Below, in pieces: positions 34,424-43,717 of a DNA stretch of 64,000 nucleotides (its first letter is position 1; every line of letters begins with the position of its first letter). Below the pieces are notes generated by a model. It did no database searches. It was not told the DNA's origin and saw only the letters and a program-made list of their open reading frames with translations. Source of the stretch: Diplocarpon mali (lineage: Eukaryota; Ascomycota; Leotiomycetes; Helotiales; Drepanopezizaceae); assembly GCA_024741835.1 (NCBI GenBank), contig JAENRP010000013.1, positions 62,001-126,000 on the forward strand, written 5' to 3'. The position numbers and the translations under genes were made by a program.

Positions 34424-34669
34424 AGGGGGAGGCGAAGGATTGTAGATGGGCTTGGGGTGTGGGGTACGGATGAGACGAGGGATGGTCATGTCGACGGCTC
34501 TGGATCTGGATCTGGATCTGGCTCTGGTTATGATTCTGTTTCTGGTTCGAGTTCTGGGGTGAGCTGTCAAGTCATAGCAGACGGCGTTGGGAAATGGTCT
34601 TTTGTGTGCATACACACACATGAATATATTCATAAAGTCATTAAAAATCACTCAAAATCAAAATTTAAG

Positions 34670-35235
34670 AATATCTAAGATCATCTACATATATCCACGA
34701 TCATCCTCTCGAGTCTCTTTCAAAATCATTTAAAGAACCAATATCTAAGAATATCTAAGATTATCTATTACCACTCCTCCCTCTCCTTAACATAGCAGAG
34801 TCTGAAGTCTCTTTAAAAACCACTTGAAAATCCAATATCCCAGATCATCCCTTATGCTCTCCTTTGATATAGCAGAGTCTTAGGTCTTTTTAAAAATCAC
34901 TTAAAAATCTAATAATTAGAATATCTAAGATCATGTCTAATCATCCAAGATCATCCCTTCTACTCCTCCTTAATATAGTAGAGTCTTAAGTCTTAAGTCT
35001 TTTAAGATCCCCTCAAAATCTAATAATCAGAATATCTAAGATCATGTCTAATCATCCAAGATCATCCCTTCTACTCCTCAATACACCTAATATAGTAGAG
35101 TCTCGAGTCTCTTAAGATCTCTTAAAAATCTAATAATCAGAATATCTGAGATCATCTCCAATCATCCAAGATCATCCCTTCTACTCCTCCTTAATACACC
35201 TAACGCAGCAGAGTCTTAAGTCTCTTAAAACCCCC
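34670..35235 (+). repeat. Diverged 100-110-bp tandem repeats
   Basis: About five units, each with aatatctaagatcat, catccaagatcatcccttctactcctc, tatagcagagtct or tatagtagagtct, and ttaaaaatctaataa. The array runs into the N gap, so its true length is unknown. Confidence 0.85.
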
Positions 35236-35239
35236 TCCA

Positions 35240-35257
35240 NNNNNNNNNNNNNNNNNN
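35240..35257. other. Assembly gap (18 N)
   Basis: A run of N between the 100-110-bp repeat array and GC-rich unique sequence. The gap length is probably arbitrary. Confidence 0.98.
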
Positions 35258-35744
35258 CCCCCCGCTTTTTACACGCGTCCCCTCGGCGGCCGTGCTGCGT
35301 CTGGTATCCCTACACCCCCGCACCCTCACCCGCACGCGCGGCTCCTTCTCGGCCCGAGCCCGCGCGCTCCGACCCGGCCCGGCCGGGCCGCGCGGATCAC
35401 GTGATGCCGGCCGGCTGCCATGCAAGCAGAGAGCCAGCGCAGAGAGCAAGCCCTCGACTCTGACCGTGGAAAGATGGTGCCGAGGGGCTTGCGGGGTGTA
35501 TCGTCGTGGCGGCGGGTGATTCAGTCGGAATAGAGCGATCGGGTCACATACAAGGCATATGACGAGAGGGAAGGAGGAGGGTGGATAGGGAGGTGACGCG
35601 AGGAGGGATTTCTCTCTCTCTCTCTGGGAAAGGTAATCATTCACAGCGAGAAACTAGAGTACAATCGTATCTTTTCAGTGCGTACGTTGTGAAACTAATT
35701 GATTCAGATGGTTTAGAGCATTTCGGTTGCGTGAGCGCTTGGAG

Positions 35745-36345
35745 AGAGTACTGATTGCTGGGAGTACTGATTGCTGAGAGTACTGAGAGTACTGAGAGTA
35801 CTGATTGCTGAGATTACTGAGATTGTTTACATAGTTTATATCGTGTAGATTGCTTGGATTGGATCGCTTGGATCATTTAGACAATTCAGACAATCCAGAC
35901 TATTCAAATTATACAGATCATCGATTGTTCAAATCATTCAGATCAGTTAAAGCACTTGGAGTATTTATATCACTTGGATCACTGGCATCATTTAGACCCT
36001 TAGACTATTTAGACTATTCAGACCCTTGGACCATTCAGACCCTTAGACCCTTCAGACCCTTAGACTATTTAGACTATTCAGACTATTTAGACTATTTAGA
36101 CTATTCAGACCCTTAGACCATTCAGACTATTCAAACCCTTGGACCATTTAGACTAGTCAGACCCTTAGACTATTTAGACCCTTCAGACCCTTAGACCCTT
36201 CAGACCCTTAGACCATTCAGACTATTCAGACCCTTCAGACTCTTCAGACCCTTCAGACCCTCAACCCTTCAGACCCTCAACCCTTCAGACCCTCAACCCT
36301 TCAGACCCTCAACCCTTCAGACCCTCAACCCTTCACACCCTCACA
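35745..36345 (+). repeat. Long degenerate minisatellite array
   Basis: First a gagagtactgattgct array (to about 35825), then about 480 bp of units of 9-12 bases built on gactatt, cagaccctt and agaccctt, ending in a regular cttcagaccctcaacc array (36245-36335). It produces a repetitive 88-codon frame that is not a gene. Confidence 0.88.
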
Positions 36346-36583
36346 CCATTCATTTCCATCCATCCATCACAAGCGGCGACACGGCCAAACGTTGCCGTCC
36401 TCCCTCTCCCGCCGAGGCTGGTTGGAGTTCCGAGGAGGCATCATTCCCCCGGTGCCGACCCAGCGTCCACTGCGGTCCTCCGCCGCGGCTCTCCCCCAGC
36501 GCGTAGACGCGAGGGCGAGAGACAACCATGCGGACCGCCCGAGCGGCTTCATTCCCTAGAGTTCGCGTCAGCAAGGCACATCC

Positions 36584-37258
36584 TCAACTCGGCATGTCGC
36601 GCCCGAGGGCCCGCAACACGTACAGGAAGGTGATCGTGACATCGCCCTGGATCTTCGCCTTCAGGAAGACCTCGACCATCAGGTTGAGATCGAGCCGGAT
36701 CGACATGGGCTTCCCCGCGCCGGCGTTCCGCGGTGCCTCGGACGCGCTCCCCTCGGTCGAGGCCCGCGAGCCGCCGTCTCGCGCCTCGGTCTCGCCGACC
36801 CCGTCGTCGTCGTCGGCGGCGGCGCCGGCGGCCTCGTCGTCGTCGGGCCGCGTCCTCTGCTTCCCTCTCCGCTTCGCGCTGGGCTTCCTCCGCGCGGGCG
36901 GTGCCCGCACGCTCACCGGCCGCCGCCCCCCCGCCGCCCTCCTGATGTTGAAGGCCCGGATGCCGGTGTCGAACGGCGCTGCCGCGGCGCTCTGCTCGGG
37001 GCTGGGCCGGGGACTGGGCGGTTGCGGCTTGCCGGCGCAGTATGGGCAGGCGTCGGGCGCGACGGGCCTGGCGTCGCTGTCCTGGTGGCCCTCCAGCAGT
37101 TCGAGCTCGTCACGGCTGCTGTCCCTGCGGCCGGCCTTCCTCCCGCCGCGGACATATCTGCGGCGGTCCTTGGGTCTCCCTTCCGCATCGTCTGACGCGA
37201 TGTCAGAGTAGTCGTCGGTGGACTTGGAGTCGTGCATGGGAGACTGGATGCTGTCCAT
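36584..37258 (-). CDS. Small disordered protein with beta-type C-terminal tail
   Basis: Single-exon frame of 224 residues from ATG 37258 (MDSIQSPMHDSK). The frame stays open to an ATG at 37411, but the upstream part looks unlike coding sequence. The N-terminal half is charged (DDYSDIASDDAEGRPKDRRR) and is followed by a single CPYC pair, too little for a zinc finger. The middle is Arg/Ala-rich with a basic RRKPSAKRRGKQR segment that could be a nuclear signal, then poly-Asp/Ala. The tail reads SIRLDLNLMVEV, LKAKIQGDVTI and matches in order the tail of the gene at 33.9 kb, but it continues past the paralogue's end by about a dozen residues (YVLRALGRDMPS). The two genes are convergent and separated by the repeat block. 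Function unknown. Confidence 0.72.
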   Translation of the reverse strand: MDSIQSPMHDSKSTDDYSDIASDDAEGRPKDRRRYVRGGRKAGRRDSSRDELELLEGHQDSDARPVAPDACPYCAGKPQPPSPRPSPEQSAAAAPFDTGIRAFNIRRAAGGRRPVSVRAPPARRKPSAKRRGKQRTRPDDDEAAGAAADDDDGVGETEARDGGSRASTEGSASEAPRNAGAGKPMSIRLDLNLMVEVFLKAKIQGDVTITFLYVLRALGRDMPS

Positions 37259-37411
37259 CTGAAGGCTGGGGATGGACACGACGCGGTGTCGACAAGAGGA
37301 ATTCCCCCTTCGGCCGAGCGCAGGGTGGAGAGAAGTGACCCGCTTGGACGATGTGGATGCTCCGACAAAGTCATGCGGAAGGCTTGTCTCGTCGAGGCCA
37401 TCGGGTATCAT

Positions 37412-39722
37412 TCGTACCCTGTCGACCGGGGGGGGGGGATGGGTTGGAGTGAAGCATAAAACGTCTAGCTTGATTCGGTAACATATGAGAAATCGCTCCA
37501 GAGCTGCAATCTCTCTCTGGAAATGATACTGAATTCTACTCTTTCAAGTCCGACAACCAATCTTCTGGGCTGCTCATCAGATCCGGAGACGCCCCTTCTG
37601 AAGTTCTTTCTTCGATGCCAACTTTGCTCGACAGGTAATGCAATCAGAATCGAGCTCTCCGTGGATTCTCGCGCAAACAAGTCTGGAGCGCATTGTTGCT
37701 CGTCCGGGCTGCATCCCCTGGCTCCTAATCCCTGCGATCAACAGGGTCTCGAAGATCCTCGCTGGGAGCACTCCTTTCTTCTCCGAGTACGGTGGATGAA
37801 AACAGGGCAGACATCCGCGCACGAGGGCTTCTGACGATGCTGGTACTGACTCAGAGCAAGCCGAGCGCTTTTGACCTCATGACAGTCGCTTGGAACTCGA
37901 GGAATCGGCCAGAGTCCGAGTTTTTCCTCTTTTTGTCCCCGAGGCAAGCAAAGCGCGTACTGGACAGGTTTCTGGCTCTTCTACTCGTAGTATCTGTAGC
38001 TTAAGCCGCGACCCTGAAGCACATCTGCAACTACTCCATCGCAGGCCAAACCACATGAGAGTGTCTCCAGCCTTGCAGAGGCACGTTAAACCATCCTCGG
38101 TCGCACGTCTGTCTAGTGTTTGTCTACCTAACCCGCGATGAAGGAGCAGGTCTTTTAACCCAGCGTACGATACTTCAAACTTGAGAAATGAAGATTGAAA
38201 AAAATAAAATAATTGATAGAGTTCAAAAAAAGATGAGAAATTGAAAATTTGCAATTGAAAAAAATAAAAATAAAAATAAAAATAAAAAAGCAATCGAGAA
38301 TGACAACAAGGCAAGGCACTCAGTCGCCACGTCTAGAGAGTTGCGTAGTCAACAAAGTCACCACGACCGGTCACCGTAAGACCCACGTCCGCCCCCGACA
38401 GAGGCACGTCACTGACTGTGGAGCGGCGGCGAGGAGGGCGACGAGTCGGATGTTCTCGATCTATCCCAGCAGGGTCGGAAACAAGGAAAGCGAGTGATCA
38501 CCCCAGGTCGGCATATCGTGCGGTCGGGGGAGATGTTTATTGGAGAAGACGGCGACAAGGCAGGTATAGGAATGTGAGGATGCGGAGAATGTGTGGGATG
38601 TGCAGGAGATGGGAAATGCAAAGGCCGTGAGCAGATTCACCCGCGAGGTTTGATCGGCGCGGGGCGCAGGGCCGCTCCCACTTGGCCAACCGGTATCCTC
38701 GTGTCGGGAGACGCAGGTTGAGCTTGACTCGGGACGCTTGGAAACGCGAGAGAATACTCTGCTGCACGAAGCTCCAACGCGATCCCCCCCCCCCCATGCA
38801 CGACATGCAGAGGGGCAAGAGGCGACGACATGCTCACGTCAATGACATCAACGCCGCTGGAGCCGGTCATCTTCTGCAGAATCGCGAGTCGATACTGGCG
38901 TGGCGGTCGGCGGGCTGGAGACGGGGTCATCGGAGACGACATCTACACTGCCACGGCGCGAGTCCGGGGTCATCACAACAACAACAATGATAAGCGAGCG
39001 CCCATCCCCCACCCGACACGCACCCGCCCACGTCCCACGTCTGCCTGGGCCGCGAGCAGGAGGGAGGGAAGAGAAAAACCGGCTTTTTCAACATCTCGCA
39101 GCTGGGCAGCATCTGCATGCGAGCAAAGGCCCGAATTCCCGCTCCTGGAGCCGAGCAGATCTGCCTGCAGGGTGGAGAGCCGTCGTCACGTCGGCGCCGC
39201 TTCGATCGTCTGCTCGCCAACCAGAGCCGGAGAGGGCTGGCCACCGCGGCCGCCACGAGATCTGGATTCTGGATTCTGGAATCTGGATGCTGGGGCAGGG
39301 CGTCTCCAGACATGTGCAGCTCGTCATCGGGCCCGGATGACGCCGTCGGGGCCTCGTGCTCGACGTCGTGGGAGAAGCAATCGTCCGGTGGAATCATGGC
39401 ATGGGCATGGGCTTGAGTATGAGCATGAGCTTGAGCTTGAGCACGAGCACGAGCACGAGCACGAGCCTGGGTTCTTCGACGCTCGCTGACCATGTCATCA
39501 CTCGATCGCGGTTGCCCTCTGTCCAAGTTCCAACCTGCTGGTGATCTGCCAGCAGGAGTGACGGTATAAGAGCCGGGCGCTGCGAGAGACCCCGTCAGAA
39601 CCACACGAACCCAACTCTCCAGCCACCCCATCAAAGCAAAACACACCACATCAGACCAGATCAGATCAAATCTCTATCCCAACCCAACTTCCTCCACTTC
39701 GCAACCCGAACCGCCCGCGACC
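37412..39722. other. Intergenic, no supported gene
   Basis: Contains an (aaaata)n tract at 38255-38290, a poly-C run near 38785, and a gagcatgagcttgagc/gagcac array at about 39415-39470. Several frames of 100-240 codons exist on both strands but show biased composition and no family motifs. Confidence 0.45.
39415..39470 (+). repeat. Microsatellite of gagca(t/c) and gagctt units
   Basis: Six-base units gagcat, gagctt and gagcac in succession. Non-coding. Confidence 0.85.
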
Positions 39723-40206
39723 ATGGCCGGCCTGCTCGGAAACCTCACCAACTCCCTCGACAACACCCTCACCGGGGGCGACAAGGCCAGCGGCCAGGGG
39801 GGGCTGCTCGGCGCGGTGACGGGCACCGTCACCAAGACGGTCGACGGCGCGGGGAACGTCGTCGGGCAGACGACGGATGGCCTGGGAAACGTCGTCGGGC
39901 AGACGACCAACGGCGTCGCCAACACGGCGGGGCAGACGACGAATGTACGTATGGTCTCGATCCTCTCCTGTTCGAAGCCTCGGCCCAGACGCCCCATCAC
40001 CTATCCCCTGCGCGACACTCGTCGAGGCCGAGGCGGGGTGGCATGTTGAGAAGTAGATTTTCGAGTCGATTGACCATCTCGCGCATCGCCAACCGAAAAA
40101 CACATGGCTGACTGACTAACAGGGCGTTGCCAACACGGCCGGCGGCCTGACCGACACGGCCGGCGGTCTGGTGGGGGGTGTGGCCGGGCAGCAGAAGAGA
40201 GCCTGA
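39723..40206 (+). CDS. Small Gly/Thr/Asn repeat LEA-like protein, 101 residues
   Basis: Two exons: 39723-39944 and 40123-40206, with an intron GTACGT...CTAACAG whose branch-like CTAAC sits just before the acceptor. The total is 306 nt, 101 residues. The ATG has a good context (cgaccATGG). The protein starts MAGLLGNLTNSLDNTL and then consists of about six 11-residue units of the type DGAGNVVGQTT and NGVANTAGQTT, ending GGVAGQQKRA. The 11-residue period and Gly/Thr/Asn/Val composition are those of small LEA-like or hydrophilin proteins in fungi. The intron falls exactly between repeat units. A protective role is inferred from composition. Confidence 0.85.
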
Positions 40207-42850
40207 GTCGGGACGAGCGCACAGCAAAGGGCGGGATCCGCGTCTGCTTCATTTTGGCACTTCTTGGTAGTGATTCTTCCGGCACTTCGCTTCTCCTGTA
40301 CGGATATGACAGTCAATGTAACATGTACCCTCCGACGCTATCAACAAGTGACGTGTCCAACCCCCGTGATTATATAAAATTCAGCCACTTGTAACTGACC
40401 CCTCTACTTGTTGTCTATTTATCTACAAGTAGCCCAGACAAGGACAAGTAATTGAGCGACAAGCAATCAGGCCATCTACACTTCTTTCTATACATACTGA
40501 GGTGTATATCTACAAACCAAGCTACTCGGAAGAACCCAGCCACGATCAGCTCTGGCGACTAAGCCCCCGTGGAACTCCACGTCCCGGAGCCAAGCACGAA
40601 CCCTCTTGTTCGCGGGCTCTCTATAGAGGTGGCTGCAGCTTCATGTCTGCAGCTCCGTGTCTACAGCTACAGCTACAAACCTCCAGAGCCGCATCTGTAA
40701 AGTCTCCAAAGTCTCCAAAGTCCCCTCGGTTGATGCAAATCCGATGCGAGGTCAGCTTCCGAGGCACTGAGGCTCGGAGGCTCCGAGGTCCCCCGGTTCC
40801 CGTCGCCTGATGCCGTTACGGGTGCCTGGGACGGGTTAACCTCGAGCATGCAAAGCGGAGTGAGAGGGCCAGAGGGAGCGATTTCGTGCCGGTTCTACTC
40901 GGAACGGGGGTCTCAGGACTGGAGTGGGCGGGCGCGGAGACTGGCCGTCTCTGCAGAGGGATGCTTGGGGTCTGGCTGGCGGGGATGTGGTCTCGCTCAA
41001 CCAGGGCTGCGGGGGACTTGGTAGGTTCAGGGGGGACGGTTTCGACTTTGAGTGTAGCTTTCTGATGAGCCAGTGAAGAATATCGGGCGGCGAAAGGGGG
41101 CAGGATACTCTCTGCTTGTAGGATCTCTTACACGACGGTGCTGAGTATCGGTCTGCTTTCCTAGATGTCTGCTTTCCTGGATCATTTCATGTAGTATTTA
41201 GACGTACCCTTCTTGGCTCTTCCTTGAAGCCTTCCTATATTCCGCTACAGCTCTCCTACTCCCTCAGGGTTATGTAGTCAGTAACTCTAGAATACGACGC
41301 AAATGCTCCACTATTCGTTATGTGCAGTGAGTTTTCGGAAAGAGTTGCCGACTTGTACGTATCGCAACTGACGAGAAGTCCCTCGGTGTACAGACGCTCT
41401 CCTTTATACTAGTATGCTTTTAGATCTTATAGCCCGGTCGCTTCAAATACTGCCCGGCAGCGATGTACTCGCTCCGATTCTTGAAAGCTTCAATCAAACA
41501 TCACTTATCGATTTTACTTAGCCTGGCCATCTGCTTATAATACGAAACTTGATATCTGACTCACTTTCTTACTGCGTGACTGTTCCCATTTCGTGAGTTT
41601 CCTGCTTCGTACTCCACGTCTTCTTCATATTAATCCAGTACACCTGCATGAGATGTACCTTCTCAAGCTCGCTCTCGTACTACGCAAGCTGCTGGCCACC
41701 TCCGTCAACTTCTGATATATATCCGGCACACGTACTCAGCACGCGACTTGGTGAACCAACTGACAGCAGCTTGGCTATCCTCTTCTCGGCTCAGCACCTC
41801 ACTTACATACACTTTACTCTTCCACCCTACCCTCTTGCAGAGTACGTCTAAGCTCAAATATCTTGTGTTTGGGTCTTTCCCTTTACAGTATATTTGACCT
41901 CTCGAGGGTGGGTGGGCAGCTTTGTTAGGCTTGGAGGCAAGGGTTAGGTCAAGTTACGAGGGCAGCAAAACTAAAAGAGGAGATTTCGGGATCAGAATCA
42001 GAGGGTTGGAGACTTGAAAGAAGGTTGGTTTGGGGGGGTCGGAGATAAGTGTAAGACTTGGGGGACTGGGTACAGATATCTCAGTGGCTGTCGCATGCGT
42101 ATTGAGCTTGATTAGATATGGACGTAAGCTCGATGACTCCCAAACCCTCATATAGCCCTCTTATCGCATCTGAAACGACCTTACAGCTGCGATATTTCAC
42201 GGCAAGATTTTCCACTCGCGAAAGCGAGTTCCTTGCTGGAGGTATCGTAAGCGAGCCCCTGAATGGCAACAACAAAAGAGCATATAGCAGTAGCAGTGCA
42301 GCTTAGCACTAGGAATCAGCTTGGTGAGCTCATTATGCAGAATAGAGATTATGATTGTCGGTGATAACGAGCCAAGGATGCGCAGAATCTCTGTTGCGAG
42401 TAGGGGCTTGCGACGGATTAATTGCCTCTGCGAATCGCTTTGCTGCATGTGCTCGAATCTTGCAATCTTCTTGCGGCCTCGGGGGATCGCTGCTGTGCAA
42501 CAGTACAGCGCCAAGTATCGAAGTTCATCAGAGCCGACAAGATCCAGATTACCTGTATGGATTCCCTATGGCATAGTTGTGCAGAACAGGGGAAATTCAT
42601 TCTTGAGGATCAGGAACTATTCTTCCTATGCTGAAAAAGTGAGCAGATGAAGCTGGGGTGATTTTTGTATAAGCCAAAAGTGCCCTGCACTTTAAGCGAC
42701 CCGTTTCTTACCAATCTCCTTGTCAATATTGTAGTAGCTCTTCAGATGGCTCTGCCGTCTGCAAAGTGCTGTGCCGTGCTGTGCTCTTGGCAAAGTGGTA
42801 ATAGCTATGTAGAGGCGGTTACAGCAAGCATATACAGCGTGGTCTGTGCT
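40207..42850. other. Intergenic, no supported gene
   Basis: Mixed-composition sequence with short overlapping frames (at most 109 codons near 42321-42650). I see no recognisable protein motif, repeat array or structured RNA before the tRNA. Confidence 0.45.
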
Positions 42851-42932
42851 GGTCTGGTGGCCTAATGGTAAGGCGTCTGTTTCCGGTAATGGAAGATACA
42901 GAAGACTGCGGGTTCGAGTCCCGTCTGGATCG
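42851..42932 (+). tRNA. tRNA-Arg (CCG) with a 10-nt intron
   Basis: Acceptor arm GGTCTGG pairs with CTGGATC (with G-U pairs) and the discriminator is G. The D arm is GCC-taatggtaa-GGC. The anticodon stem TCTGT pairs with ACAGA, the loop is TTCCGG plus T with anticodon CCG, and about 10 nt (TAATGGAAGA) lie after position 37, the canonical intron site. The T arm is GCGGG-TTCGAGT-CCCGT. Internal promoter boxes are tggcctaatgg and ggttcgagtcc. A Pol III terminator TTTT follows at 42933. The body resembles the common fungal tRNA-Arg series. The CCA end is not encoded, as expected in a eukaryote. Confidence 0.9.
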
Positions 42933-42936
42933 TTTT
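42933..42936 (+). terminator. Pol III T-run terminator of tRNA-Arg
   Basis: Four T residues directly after the discriminator base of the tRNA, the minimal RNA polymerase III termination signal. Confidence 0.7.
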
Positions 42937-43717
42937 GCTAGGACATTTTTGCTTCTTCCTGGGCCGAGTTCAGCTGCAACCGACTGAACAGGTATGCACG
43001 CACACACTCAAATTAGAATTGCGTTTGTGCAGAAACAGCAGCAGCAATGTTTATTCCGTGTGTGATATTCCATTTGTTGGATACTGTTTTGCTTGCCTGC
43101 TGTTACTCACCACTACTCTGCATATGGCAGCTAAGGGAGTGTGGATTTAACAGCAGTATATACACAGCAGTTCACATCAAGACAGGTACAGGCACCAGTT
43201 GTGAGGGGCTTGAACTCCAGATAAGTTTCCGCTTTGTGAATAAGTACGTAGTAACAACAAAGGAGAGCCTCTGAACCCTTCTTGTTGGTGGAGCCTTTTG
43301 CCTGGCTCTTGAGACCTCTATTACCTGGTTGGGACTTCCTATAGAGAAATAAATATACCTTGTTGAATGATTTTCTCTGCCTTGAGAATCAAGGCCTCTG
43401 ATTTTCTGTTGGACAATTCGTAGCTGGTCTTTCACCTCATGGGGCCCAGGCCCAGGCCCAGGCCCAAGCCAAGCTCCATCTCTTTCCCCCCACTTGTGTA
43501 TCTCGAAGCCTGAACAACATCAACAATTGACTGCCATGTCCCATGACAGCGCCGAAGGCAACATGCAGTCAACATGCAGTCATCCACAACCAATATGAGT
43601 GGGCGCAATTCAGCAATGTCACCTTTCTCACGAGTGGGCTGTCCGCAAGGCTGAGGTGTCTCTACCCGTTTCTACAGATAACCCCGAGGTACTCGAGCTT
43701 CATTATTCAACACCACA
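42937..43717. other. Intergenic and 5' flank of oxidoreductase
   Basis: Short frames only. A small ggccca array lies at 43441-43470 and may be in the promoter of the downstream gene. The bases before 43718 (caccacaATGG) are a good start context. Confidence 0.45.

Larger units (their letters stand above)
34424..36583. other. Intergenic block of tandem repeats with assembly gap
   Basis: Contains (ggatct)n at 34497-34530, diverged units of roughly 100-110 bp at 34670-35235, an 18-base N gap, a gagagtactgattgct array at about 35745-35825 and a gactattcagaccc array at about 35870-36345. No supported gene. Confidence 0.6.

Noticed and set aside
36598..37200. Zinc-finger reading of the CPYC motif in the protein at 36.6-37.3 kb
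   Set aside because: Only one Cys pair is present, with no second Cys/His pair in range.
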